DNA of 31,820 nucleotides from Pseudopelobacter sp964601865 (GCA_964601865.1 CAZRPI010000028.1:1-31820); one strand, 5' to 3'. Positions 17,260 to 25,670 are shown, counted from the first letter of the stretch. Program-made: numbers and translations. Notes: generated by a model not told the origin, from the sequence alone.

Positions 17260-17631
17260 ATGGATATGGGAATTCCACAGAACCTCCCCTCGGTTGGAGA
17301 CGATGCCGCGGAGAAGGCAAGAGCGCTGCAGAAGCAGAGGGCCGGCGCGGCTGGTCTGACCGGGAAACAGCTCCAACAGGCCAGGAAGGTCGCCCAGGAC
17401 TTTGAAGGGCTTTTTATCGGCATGATGTTCAAGGCCATGCGCGAAACGGTGGGAAAAGACGAACTCACCGGTGGTGGGCATGGAGAAGAGATCTACCGCT
17501 CAATGCTCGATCAGGAGTACGTCGCGGCGTCTGTGAAGAGGGGCGGGTTCGGACTGGCGAAACTGATCGAAAAGGATATTATCAGGCAGGAAAGCCGGAA
17601 AGTTACGCCCAAGGTGGATACCCTGAAATAG
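17260..17631 (+). CDS. flgJ: Rod-binding protein, FlgJ N-terminal type (no muramidase domain)
   Basis: The 123-residue product matches only the rod-binding half of FlgJ. The core is KVAQDFEGLFIGMMFKAMRE, with GGGHGEEIYRSMLDQEYV and an end rich in charged residues. In enteric bacteria FlgJ carries a C-terminal peptidoglycan hydrolase; here that half is absent, as in many delta- and epsilonproteobacteria. A separate lytic enzyme must open the cell wall for the rod, and none is seen in the window. The ATG at 17260 follows AAGGAAG. Confidence 0.9.
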   Translation: MDMGIPQNLPSVGDDAAEKARALQKQRAGAAGLTGKQLQQARKVAQDFEGLFIGMMFKAMRETVGKDELTGGGHGEEIYRSMLDQEYVAASVKRGGFGLAKLIEKDIIRQESRKVTPKVDTLK

Positions 17632-17658
17632 TTTAGTTCGCGTTTGGAGATGACGCCC

Positions 17659-18150
17659 ATGGAATTGAAGGGATTGTTTGACGCTGTTGCCGTACAGGCC
17701 GAATTGCTGGACAGACTGCTGGCATCTCTTGAGAGGGAGACCGCGGAGTTGAGCAACGTGAAGATTGACGCGATGACGCGGACCAATCAGGAAAAGGAAG
17801 AGCTGATCGGGAAGATCTCCCGGCACTCTTCGGTCCTGCAGCGGGAAATTGCCGCGGCGGCGGCCGTTGAGGGTCTGCCTTCCGACGCCACCCTTGGCGC
17901 GATCGCGAAACACCTGGCGAAGAAGGGCCAAAATGAGCTGCAGCAGAGGCAGAACTCGCTCAAGAGAACGGCCGCAAGGATCAGGCGGGTTGGCGCCATG
18001 AACCGGGAAATCGCGGAACGTTTTGCCGCCACGATCTCCAATTCACTCAATCTTATGGCTCGCCTGATCAACCAGTCCAACGTGTACGAAGCCAGGGGCG
18101 GTTTCCAGCGGCGCCCCTCCGGCGCCGTCATGATCAACAGGGAGGCCTGA
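17659..18150 (+). CDS. flgN: FlgN-family export chaperone
   Basis: FlgN-type chaperones bind FlgK and FlgL before export. The product is 163 residues from the ATG at 17659, chosen because GGAG at 17646-17649 is nine bases upstream; an ATG at 17650 is too close. The protein is almost all helical and charged. It has long coiled-coil-like stretches (LLDRLLASLERETAELSN) and a TRTNQEKEELIGKIS segment typical of the family. It directly precedes flgK, its expected client. Sequence conservation in the family is low, so position carries weight. Confidence 0.85.
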   Translation: MELKGLFDAVAVQAELLDRLLASLERETAELSNVKIDAMTRTNQEKEELIGKISRHSSVLQREIAAAAAVEGLPSDATLGAIAKHLAKKGQNELQQRQNSLKRTAARIRRVGAMNREIAERFAATISNSLNLMARLINQSNVYEARGGFQRRPSGAVMINREA

Positions 18151-18151
18151 C

Positions 18152-19540
18152 ATGTCACTCACCTCTACGCTCCTCATTGGAAAGACCGGCCTCAACATCT
18201 ACCAGACGGCGATTGAGGTCACCGGCGAGAATGTCGCCAACGTGAATACGGAAGGCTATTCCCGCCAGAAAGTCGTGCTCCAGAGCGCGCCTCCCACGAC
18301 CAGTAACGGCTTTCCGCTGGGCACCGGGGTAAAGATCTCCGCCGTGGAGAGGTATTACGACGGACTGATGCAGCAGCAACTGGTAACCGCCAGTTCCACC
18401 TCGGGCTACGATACCACCATGTCAACGGTGCTGCAGCAGATAGAGCCGTCGTTCAATGAAGTCACGACGGACGGACTGGGTTCGGCCATCGCGAATTTCT
18501 TTCAGGCCTGGCAGGACCTTGCCACCAACCCTTCGGGGACGGCGGAACGTCAGGCCGTGTTGAGCCGGGCGAACGTTCTCGCGGACAACTTCAACTCCAT
18601 CAGCACCACCCTCAATAACACCATTGCGTCCCAGGATGCTTCCCTGACCACCCTCACCCAGGACATCAACGACAAGCTGACCAACATCGCGGCCCTGAAC
18701 GGCCAGATCAGGCAGATCGAACAGGTGAGCGGCAACGCCAATGAGATCAGGGACCAGCGCGACCTGCTGGTAAAGCAGTTGTCGGAGCAGATGGGGATAA
18801 ATTACACCGAGAATTCCGATGGCACTACAGACATTTACGTACAGGATGCCTCGACGTCGCCGGCGACATCGTACTATCTGGTGCAGGGAAGCAATGCGGG
18901 CTCTCTGAGTCTCGGTGGCACGTCTCCCGGCCGGACCGTGACGATAAACGATGTGAACGGGAATGCGACGGCAGTTGACAGCGGTATCTACACTTCACAG
19001 GATGGAGGCACGCTCTGGGCCACCCTGCAGTTGCGGGACGTCACCATTCCCGGTTACCTGAACCAGCTGGATACCCTGGCTTCCAGCATGATTTCCCAGG
19101 TCAATTCGCAGCATCAGGCGGGCTATGACATGAACAGTCCGGCCGGACAGGGCACGGCCTTTTTCTCCGGTACGTCGGCCGGCACCATTGACGTCGCCAT
19201 CACCGATACGGATGATATCGCCGCCGCCAGCAGCGCGGCCACATCACCCGGCGGGAACGGGAATGCCCGGGCCATCGCCGGTCTCCAGTCCGGTTTCAGC
19301 TCCTCCTACAGCGCCCTCGTTTCCCAGGTCGGCCTGGATGTCCAGCAGGCTGAAACCGTGGTGACGCAGGATACGGCCTTTGTCAAACAACTGGATACCC
19401 TGAGGGATTCCTATTCGGGGGTCTCGCTGGACGAGGAACTGGCCAATCTGGTCATGTATCAACGATCCTATCAGGCGTCGGCAAAGCTCATTACTACCGC
19501 AACCGATATGCTGGACATAGCCTTGGGAATGATTAGCTAG
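18152..19540 (+). CDS. flgK: Flagellar hook-filament junction protein FlgK (HAP1)
   Basis: FlgK is the first of the two junction proteins between hook and filament. The 462-residue product has the axial N-terminus (IEVTGENVANVNTEGYSRQ, residues 22-40) and the FlgK QQQLVTASSTSGYD region. A central variable part and the C-terminal DEELANLVMYQRSYQASAKL follow. GGAGG at 18141-18145 lies inside the end of flgN, so the two genes are coupled. Confidence 0.95.
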   Translation: MSLTSTLLIGKTGLNIYQTAIEVTGENVANVNTEGYSRQKVVLQSAPPTTSNGFPLGTGVKISAVERYYDGLMQQQLVTASSTSGYDTTMSTVLQQIEPSFNEVTTDGLGSAIANFFQAWQDLATNPSGTAERQAVLSRANVLADNFNSISTTLNNTIASQDASLTTLTQDINDKLTNIAALNGQIRQIEQVSGNANEIRDQRDLLVKQLSEQMGINYTENSDGTTDIYVQDASTSPATSYYLVQGSNAGSLSLGGTSPGRTVTINDVNGNATAVDSGIYTSQDGGTLWATLQLRDVTIPGYLNQLDTLASSMISQVNSQHQAGYDMNSPAGQGTAFFSGTSAGTIDVAITDTDDIAAASSAATSPGGNGNARAIAGLQSGFSSSYSALVSQVGLDVQQAETVVTQDTAFVKQLDTLRDSYSGVSLDEELANLVMYQRSYQASAKLITTATDMLDIALGMIS

Positions 19541-19544
19541 TTTT

Positions 19545-19578
19545 ATCCGGAGACTCCGGATGAAAACCGGACAGGGAG
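19545..19578 (+). promoter_or_regulatory. Intercistronic hairpin and CsrA-like motif over the flgL ribosome site
   Basis: Between flgK and flgL a 17-base palindrome (19545-19561) has arms ATCCGGAG and CTCCGGAT around one central base; in RNA the loop must be at least three bases. Ten bases after it, ACAGGGAG (19571-19578) contains the ACARGGA core of a CsrA binding site and also is the flgL ribosome site. Such an arrangement could allow processing or CsrA control of flgL. This is a sequence-only suggestion. Confidence 0.4.
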
Positions 19579-19585
19579 ATTGATC

Positions 19586-20476
19586 ATGAGAGTTACCGCA
19601 AATTCGATGGCCTACAATGCCATGTACAATATCCAGCAGGGGCGCAGCAAGCTGGATGACATTTCGGAGAAGATCGCCTCCCATCTGAACGTCAACCGCC
19701 CCAGCGACGATCCGATCGCGACGAACCTGATCCTGACGACGAACGACCGTCTGCAGGCCATCGAGCAGTACAAGAGCAATGTAACCAAGGCGGACACCTG
19801 GTTGAATGTTACCGGTACGGCGCTTCAGGGGATTGCCGATACCATGACTCAGGCCAAGTCTCTGGTGGCCACCATCACCAGCGGCAGCAGCGATGCAACG
19901 GCTCGGGCAAGTGCCGTTTCCCAATTGACCTCCCTCCGTGAGCAGCTTGCCGATCTGGGCAACACACAGTATCAGGACCAGTATATCTTTTCAGGATCCC
20001 AGACCTCGACCCAGCCTTTTAACCGGGCCGTCGGCGATACCACCTACAGTGGCGACACGACGGTGAACTCCATCGCAATCGACAGCTCGGCCACCGAGGA
20101 GATGAACATCACGGGAGATCAGGTACTGACATCGGGAGCCGGGGTCAATATCCTGCAAACCATGGATAATCTGATTGCCGCCGTGAATTCGAATAATGCG
20201 AGCGCCATCCAGGCCGGCGCCCGGGATCTGGAAACCGGAGCGGACCAGATCACCAATCTCCAGACGGAAGTCGCCTCCAGGTTGACAAGGCTCGACAGCA
20301 TGTCCAATCTGCTGACCACGAACAAGAACACCCTTGAGAACATCATCAGCAACACCCAACTCGCGGATACCACCCAACTCGCGGTGGAACTGAGCCTGCA
20401 GGAAACCGCCTATGAGGCCTCACTGTCGGCGACTTCCAAGGTTTTGAAGCTGTCGTTGCTGGATTATCTGTCGTAA
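19586..20476 (+). CDS. flgL: Flagellar hook-filament junction protein FlgL (HAP3)
   Basis: FlgL is the second junction protein and belongs to the flagellin superfamily. The ATG at 19586 (after AGGGAG, seven bases) gives 296 residues; an upstream TTG at 19580 is too close to that site. The flagellin-like N-terminus is visible (MAYNAMYNIQQGRSKLDDI, then NRPSDDPIATNLIL). The C-terminal LQETAYEASLSATSKVLKLS also matches. It is the last flagellar gene of the window; neither csrA nor fliW follows. Confidence 0.95.
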   Translation: MRVTANSMAYNAMYNIQQGRSKLDDISEKIASHLNVNRPSDDPIATNLILTTNDRLQAIEQYKSNVTKADTWLNVTGTALQGIADTMTQAKSLVATITSGSSDATARASAVSQLTSLREQLADLGNTQYQDQYIFSGSQTSTQPFNRAVGDTTYSGDTTVNSIAIDSSATEEMNITGDQVLTSGAGVNILQTMDNLIAAVNSNNASAIQAGARDLETGADQITNLQTEVASRLTRLDSMSNLLTTNKNTLENIISNTQLADTTQLAVELSLQETAYEASLSATSKVLKLSLLDYLS

Positions 20477-20502
20477 CAACAGTGCCGTTCGGCTTGGTGG
20501 TA

Positions 20503-20582
20503 ACCGTACGCCCTGAGCCCGTCGAAAGGGAAAGGGTGAGCGGGTAAGCCATTCATGCTTCGACAGGCTCAGCATGAACGGT
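20503..20582. repeat. REP-like imperfect inverted repeat between flgL and uvrD
   Basis: Two related arms (20503-20530 and 20554-20582) face each other around 23 bases; both carry the core CTGAGCCYGTCGAA (on opposite strands). The right arm is itself a hairpin, with TTCATGCT and AGCATGAA around 11 bases. The core resembles short palindromic elements scattered in many proteobacterial genomes. It sits exactly between convergent flgL and uvrD and could act as a bidirectional transcript end. Confidence 0.65.
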
Positions 20583-20602
20583 TTAAGTGAACAGCATTGC
20601 CC

Positions 20603-22906
20603 CTAGGCCCGCTCCAGCCCCGCGAACCTGAGCATGAGTTTCTTGGGCCCAACGGAATTGAACCATACGATCACCTTCCTGGCCTCACCGTTCCCCTCTA
20701 TCTTGCGGATCGAGCCCGGGCCGAACCTGGGATGACGAACCTTCATGCCGATGAAGACCCCGTCGTGCTCTTCGGGAGGCTCGGGGATGACTTCTACTTC
20801 GTCGCAGGCGGAAAGCACCTGTGCCAGGTTGTGGCCGGCCGCGGATCGTGGTCTGGCTTCACCCGGGTGATGGTCTGATCCGTCCGCCGCGCCTCTTCTC
20901 GCCGGAGGCGTGGCGCCGGGGCGGAGACTCCCGCCCCCGGGATGTCCCGGGGCTGCCCCCAGGCCAAGTCCGGGTTGACCGTATTCTCCCTCTTCGTCCA
21001 GCAGTTCGTGAGGGATGTCCCTCAGAAAACGGGAGGGTGGATTGTTCTGCTCCTGGCCGAACAGATAGCGGCGTCTGGCATTGACCAGATACAGCCTTTC
21101 CCGGGCGCGGGTCATGCCGACGTAGCAGAGACGGCGTTCCTCCTCCATGTCGTCCAGATCATCCAGGGCGCTGGCATGGGGAAAGAGCCGTTCCTCCATG
21201 CCGATCATGAACACCACCCTGAATTCCAGACCCTTGGCGGCATGCAGCGTCATCAGCGTCACCGACTGTCGTCCCTGCTCCCCCTGCTCCAGATCCGACA
21301 CCAGCGATACCTGCTCCAGAAATTCCGAAAGACCGGCATCCGGGTTGTTTCCGCTGAATTCCTCCACGGCAGCCAGAAGCTGCTCCAGATTCTCCAGTCG
21401 ATCCCTGTCCTCCTGATCCCGGCTTTCCCGCAGACGGGCAAGGTAACCGCTCTCTTCCATCACGTTCCGGCACAGCTCCGTGAGGGAGCTTCCGGCCGCC
21501 GTTTCCCGGAAGCTCTCCATCATGTCGGCGAAAGCCGCAACTCTGGAACGGGGAGCGGTCCCGAGAGAACCGGTTTTACAGCTTTCCCGCAGTGCGGCGT
21601 AAAAGCTGGCGCCGGTGGATGCGGCCAGCCCGGAAATGCGATCCACCGTGGCCATGCCGATCCCCCGGGCCGGAACGTTGATGATGCGTTTGAGGGAGAC
21701 CTCATCCGCCGGATTGTCCAGTACCCGCAGATAGGCGAGAATATCCTTGATTTCCATGCGGGCGTAGAAGCGGACGCCACCCACTATGTGGTATGGGAGC
21801 CCCTCGGAAACCAGCGCCTCCTCGATCTGGCGGGATTGGGCGTTGGTGCGGTAAAAGACGGCGATCTCATGGAGCGGAACGCTGCGGGAGAGGAGAAAGG
21901 CGATTTCCCGGCAGGCAAAACGGGACTCTTCCCGGTCCGACTCGACCCTGCGGTAGCGGATTTTTTCACCTTCGGGATTCTCGGTCCAGAGGGTCTTGAT
22001 TTTCCTGCCGATATTGCGGCTCACCACGGCGCCCGCGGCCCTGAGGATGGTGGTGGTGGAGCGGTAGTTCTGCTCCAGCCGCACAACCGTCACGCCCGGA
22101 AAGTCTTTCTCGAATTCGAGAATGTTGCGGATATCCGCCCCGCGCCACGAGTAGATGGACTGGTCATCATCGCCAACGACGCACAGATTTTTGCGTTCAC
22201 CCGCAAGAAGCCGGATCAGCCGGTATTGCACCGGGTTGGTGTCCTGGTACTCGTCCACCATGATCCACTGGAAGCGCTCCCGCCACCTCTGCCGCACCTC
22301 GGGAAAACGCTCCAGCAGCCGGACGGTCAGGAGCAGCATGTCCCCGAAATCAAGGGCGTTGCATTTCCCGAGGCGCTCCTGGTAGGCGCGGTAGATTCTG
22401 ACGATATTGGGGTCGAACGTATCACCTCCGGCCGGAGGGTCGAGGTCCTCGGGAAAGAGGCCGCGGTTCTTGAAGTCGTCGATTCTGGCCAGAACGGCCT
22501 TCGGCTGATACTTCCTGTCGTCCAGGTTCAGTTCCTTGAGCACGTCCTTCATGAGCCGCTCCGAGTCGCGGTCGTCGTAGATGGCGAAACTGGATGCAAA
22601 ACCCAGATGGTGAATTTCCTGGCGCAGGATGCGTCCGCAGGCGGCGTGAAAGGTGGCAATCAGCGGAATCTCCCCTCCGCCCAGCAGTCTGCCGACGCGG
22701 TCGGACATTTCCCGGGCCGCCTTGTTGGTAAAGGTCACCGCCAGGATGTTCCACGGCCGGACTCCCAGGTCGTGGATCAGGTGCGCGATACGGTGGGTGA
22801 TGACCCGGGTCTTGCCCGATCCGGCCCCCGCAAGGATCAGCAGTGGGCCCTCACCGTGGAGTATGGCGCTTTTCTGGTGCGCATTGAGGTTCTTGACGAA
22901 ATCCAT
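20603..22906 (-). CDS. uvrD: ATP-dependent DNA helicase UvrD/PcrA
   Basis: This is a superfamily 1A 3'-5' helicase acting in excision and mismatch repair and in removing proteins or RNA polymerase from DNA. The start at 22906 (MDFVKNLNAHQ) gives 767 residues. Walker A is AGAGSGKT at 26-33, with FTNKAAREM, the DEYQDTN Walker B box, GDDDQSIYSWRGAD, QNYRST and a C-terminal VTLMTLHAAKGLEFRVVF. After a Gly/Pro/Arg-rich linker, a Tudor-like C-terminal module follows (GMKVRHPRFGPGSIRKIEG), as in PcrA. It is an ordinary housekeeping gene convergent to the flagellar block. Confidence 0.95.
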   Translation of the reverse strand: MDFVKNLNAHQKSAILHGEGPLLILAGAGSGKTRVITHRIAHLIHDLGVRPWNILAVTFTNKAAREMSDRVGRLLGGGEIPLIATFHAACGRILRQEIHHLGFASSFAIYDDRDSERLMKDVLKELNLDDRKYQPKAVLARIDDFKNRGLFPEDLDPPAGGDTFDPNIVRIYRAYQERLGKCNALDFGDMLLLTVRLLERFPEVRQRWRERFQWIMVDEYQDTNPVQYRLIRLLAGERKNLCVVGDDDQSIYSWRGADIRNILEFEKDFPGVTVVRLEQNYRSTTTILRAAGAVVSRNIGRKIKTLWTENPEGEKIRYRRVESDREESRFACREIAFLLSRSVPLHEIAVFYRTNAQSRQIEEALVSEGLPYHIVGGVRFYARMEIKDILAYLRVLDNPADEVSLKRIINVPARGIGMATVDRISGLAASTGASFYAALRESCKTGSLGTAPRSRVAAFADMMESFRETAAGSSLTELCRNVMEESGYLARLRESRDQEDRDRLENLEQLLAAVEEFSGNNPDAGLSEFLEQVSLVSDLEQGEQGRQSVTLMTLHAAKGLEFRVVFMIGMEERLFPHASALDDLDDMEEERRLCYVGMTRARERLYLVNARRRYLFGQEQNNPPSRFLRDIPHELLDEEGEYGQPGLGLGAAPGHPGGGSLRPGATPPARRGAADGSDHHPGEARPRSAAGHNLAQVLSACDEVEVIPEPPEEHDGVFIGMKVRHPRFGPGSIRKIEGNGEARKVIVWFNSVGPKKLMLRFAGLERA

Positions 22907-22913
22907 GCTGTCA

Positions 22914-22942
22914 GTTTTAGTCCCTGAGACATGGAGCGTCAA
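22914..22942 (-). promoter_or_regulatory. Sigma-70 type promoter of uvrD
   Basis: On the minus strand TTGACG (22937-22942) and TAAAAC (22914-22919) are 17 bases apart. The -35 box matches five of six positions and the -10 box four of six. The predicted start lies only a few bases before the uvrD ATG at 22906, so the transcript would be nearly leaderless. Confidence 0.5.
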
Positions 22943-22977
22943 CGAAAAAAGCCCGGGGGGACCGTGCCGGCAGTGCA

Positions 22978-22995
22978 ATGGCATGTTAGATGCAA
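22978..22995 (+). promoter_or_regulatory. Sigma-54 promoter of the ANTAR response regulator
   Basis: TGGCATG-N4-ATGCA has GG at 22980-22981 and GC at 22992-22993, exactly ten bases apart. It matches six of seven positions at -24 and four of five at -12, the same quality as the flgF site. The start would be near 23005, 30 bases before the gene. A half-site TTTCGTTGAC (minus strand, 22938-22947) like the dyads before flhA lies about 60 bp upstream but overlaps the uvrD -35 box. Confidence 0.7.
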
Positions 22996-23034
22996 AAATT
23001 GTCTGAATCTGGTAGCTGCCGGGAGGAGGTTATT

Positions 23035-23601
23035 ATGAAAAGCATACTGATATGTGACGATGAACCGGTTGTCAGGATGAGTCTGAAGGCGATGCTTCTC
23101 GATTTGGGCTTTGATGAGGTACTGGAGTGCGGAGACGGCAAAAGCGCCGTGGAGATGGCGTTGACGGACTATCCCGACATGGCGGCCCTGGATGTGGCCA
23201 TGCCCGAAATGGATGGGATCAGCGCCGCGATGAAGATCAGGGAACAGCTCAAGATCCCCATTATTCTTCTGACCAACTGTCACGACGCCCAGACTGTGAA
23301 ACGTGCAGCGGAATGCGGAGTTGCCGCTTTTTTGACCAAGCCTCTGCGGGAACAGGATCTGCTTCCCACAATAGAGATTGCCGCGGCCCACTCCGAAGAG
23401 GTCGAGGGGCTCAAGGAGAAGATCGAGGATCTCCGTGAGGTCATTGAAAACCGTAAGGTCATAGAGAGAGCCAAGGGTTTGATTATGGAGAGGGAACATC
23501 TGAGCGAGGCCTGCGCCTACCGGGCCATGCAGAAGATGGCCATGGATACCCGCAGGCCTTTGCGCCGGGTGGCGGACGAGATTCTGAAGGCCGTGGGCTG
23601 A
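23035..23601 (+). CDS. Response regulator with receiver and ANTAR RNA-binding domains
   Basis: The 188-residue protein has a receiver domain (1-118) with acidic DDE at 8-10, phosphoacceptor D53, T80 and K102, all intact. A short coiled coil (about 119-140) leads to an ANTAR domain (about 127-184; VIERAKGLIMEREHLSEACA). ANTAR proteins such as AmiR, NasR and EutV bind paired RNA hairpins and prevent transcription termination. The partner kinase is not in the window. GGAGGAGG (23022-23029) fixes the start. The sigma-54 promoter links it to nitrogen-type or motility control, which is inference. Confidence 0.9.
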   Translation: MKSILICDDEPVVRMSLKAMLLDLGFDEVLECGDGKSAVEMALTDYPDMAALDVAMPEMDGISAAMKIREQLKIPIILLTNCHDAQTVKRAAECGVAAFLTKPLREQDLLPTIEIAAAHSEEVEGLKEKIEDLREVIENRKVIERAKGLIMEREHLSEACAYRAMQKMAMDTRRPLRRVADEILKAVG

Positions 23602-23627
23602 TCGTGGCGGCCGATGTTTTTCATGGC

Positions 23628-23671
23628 AAACGCGTCAGGGGCGTTCCTCACGGAGCGCCCCTGACGCGTTT
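23628..23671 (+). terminator. Strong terminator after the ANTAR gene
   Basis: A perfect 16-bp inverted repeat (AAACGCGTCAGGGGCG at 23628-23643 and its complement at 23656-23671) has a 12-base loop and ends in TTTAT. The flanking A and T runs are symmetric, so it could work in either direction. It starts 27 bases after the stop codon. Confidence 0.8.
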
Positions 23672-23870
23672 ATGCGTGAAACCCTGCTTCCGGCCCGGCG
23701 CCTTAAATACGGTTTCACCGTTACTATCCGCCCCATATTCTCCGCTTTTTTGTGCGGTAACACTTGACGCGGCAAAAGCGTTCATGGAATTTATACCGGT
23801 TTTGTGATAAGGGTAGACCCTCAACAGAAGCGTCAAAACCGAAGCAACTTCTTCCGGAGACCCAGGGAAC

Positions 23871-25670
23871 ATGTCACTCAAAGGCGACCTGAAACACTTC
23901 CCCATAATCGATGTCATCCAGCTCCTTCACGGCTCCCGCAAAACCGGTGTGTTGAGGATTGCCTGCGAAAACAGGGAGAGTCAGCTGGTTTTTCATGAAG
24001 GAGATCTTGTCAGCGCCAACTACCTCAATAACCGCGTGCGGATCGGGCAGGTGCTGGTGAGCGCGGGCGCCATCACGGAACAACAGCTGGCCCGGGCGCT
24101 GGAGATCCAGAACAGCGCGGGGGACGATCGCAAGCCGCTGGTCATCACACTGCTCGAGCATGACATGGTTGATGAAAAAGCGGCGTACAACGGCCTGGAA
24201 GCTTTGATCGAGATGACGATCGTGGAGGCGCTGACCTGGAAAGAGGGGGAGTTTTCGCTGGAGATTACCGACGGCAATAGCGTCAACGGCTACCATTATT
24301 CCGGGATGGAATTCCCCCAGAGGATCCTGCTGAACTCCCAGGGAATTCTCATGGAATCGTTGCGTATCCTGGATGAGAGGGTGCGTGATGGCGAGATGGC
24401 TGAGCTGCTGAGCATTGCCGGCGTGGACAGTCTGGATCTGGATGTGGAGCAGACATTAAACGGTTTGTCCGTCTCCAGGCCGGATGACCGCAAAGCTGAT
24501 GAGCTCCAGCGATTGCTGACGGAACAGCGGAACATGCTGCAGAGCGGCAGCGATCAGAGTTACCGATCACCGGATGCCATCAGGGAGCTGATCGTCGAGG
24601 AATTACCTCACGCCGCCAACGGACAGAAGGTTGAGCTGCTGTCGATCCTGTCGGCGCCGGTGGCGGATGAAAACAGCCCGGCCGGACCTTCAGGCGTTGC
24701 GGTGATCGTGATAACGGGATCACGGCTGTTGTCGGCCATGGCGCGATCCATCTGCTGCCGGGAAGGGATATACGCGATCGCCACCGACGACATCGCCTCG
24801 ATTGATATCAAGATCAGGCTGTTGCTGTGCCAGATGCTCCGCCTGGTTATTCTGCTCGATGTTCCCCATGACGAGTCGGCCCAGGATACCCTGCAAATCT
24901 GCGGGGAATTGCAGAAGTACCCCCAGGCGTCGGTGGTCCTGCTTGCCTGTGCGCGTTTCTGGAACAGGCTCGGGCTGCGGGCGCTGGGTTCCGGAGTGCG
25001 CGCCATCATTCCCAGGCCCTGCGGGGAATGCGGAGAAGCGACTCTGGCTGAACAGGCGCTGGTTTTCTGCTCCGGTTTCGGGGCTTTCCTCGGAACACTC
25101 TCCTCCGAATGCGCCAACGACGATGAGCAGCGTTTCTTTGCCTCTGTTTCCCGGCTGCGCGACAGCAAGACAGCCGCGGAAGTGGCGCTGAACGTTCTTG
25201 ATTATCTGATGAAACTTTTCGAACGCGCCATCGTCTTTCAGGTTACGGAAGCGGGGCTTGCGGCGGAACTCGCCTTCGGGGTCGGCGGGGCCAAGGCGGA
25301 TGGGATCACTTCCCTTGCCAACCTGTGTCTTCCGATCGACGATCAGGGAATTTTTGAAGACGTGGTCAAGTCCGGTCAGATGTACTACGGGTTCCACAGC
25401 GATTCCACCTGGCCGCATCACCTTTACCGGCTGGTTGGCAGGCCGGACAGCCCGGAAGTGCTGGTTTTCCCCCTGATACGGGCAAACACCGTCATAGCCA
25501 TAATCTACGCTGATTTCGGATCGAAACCCGCCCCCCCGTCTCCTCCTCTCTCCCACCTCAATGCGTTGACAACCTACACCACCGCCCAAGTCAGCATTCT
25601 GGCCTATCGCCAGAAGCTCAAATCCATGCTGGAGCAGATCAGAAGGCAGACCCAGGTCGAACCGGGGTGA
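23871..25670 (+). CDS. DUF4388 signalling protein with receiver-like and GAF-like regions
   Basis: The 599-residue protein starts with DUF4388 (about 3-130; KGDLKHFPIIDVIQLLHGSR, then TGVLRI), which includes a helical piece like the N-terminal domain of type II secretion ATPases (RIGQVLVSAGAITEQQLARA). Residues 275-385 look like a degenerate receiver: LVILLDVP places Asp330 at the acceptor position, while the usual Lys-Pro is Arg-Pro (IIPRP). About 430-585 is GAF-like. DUF4388 proteins are abundant in Geobacter and myxobacteria and often link to gliding, pili or two-component systems. The role is unknown. The 200-base gap upstream holds no clear promoter. Confidence 0.75.
   Translation: MSLKGDLKHFPIIDVIQLLHGSRKTGVLRIACENRESQLVFHEGDLVSANYLNNRVRIGQVLVSAGAITEQQLARALEIQNSAGDDRKPLVITLLEHDMVDEKAAYNGLEALIEMTIVEALTWKEGEFSLEITDGNSVNGYHYSGMEFPQRILLNSQGILMESLRILDERVRDGEMAELLSIAGVDSLDLDVEQTLNGLSVSRPDDRKADELQRLLTEQRNMLQSGSDQSYRSPDAIRELIVEELPHAANGQKVELLSILSAPVADENSPAGPSGVAVIVITGSRLLSAMARSICCREGIYAIATDDIASIDIKIRLLLCQMLRLVILLDVPHDESAQDTLQICGELQKYPQASVVLLACARFWNRLGLRALGSGVRAIIPRPCGECGEATLAEQALVFCSGFGAFLGTLSSECANDDEQRFFASVSRLRDSKTAAEVALNVLDYLMKLFERAIVFQVTEAGLAAELAFGVGGAKADGITSLANLCLPIDDQGIFEDVVKSGQMYYGFHSDSTWPHHLYRLVGRPDSPEVLVFPLIRANTVIAIIYADFGSKPAPPSPPLSHLNALTTYTTAQVSILAYRQKLKSMLEQIRRQTQVEPG

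Noticed and set aside
18100..18120. A GG-N10-GC coincidence inside flgN ahead of flgK.
   Set aside because: Only the two dinucleotides match; the surrounding bases are GC-rich and unlike the consensus.
20942..22927. A long + strand open frame of 661 codons opposite uvrD.
   Set aside because: It is the antisense of a helicase with all motifs intact; GC-rich codon use leaves the opposite strand open, and the product has no family features.
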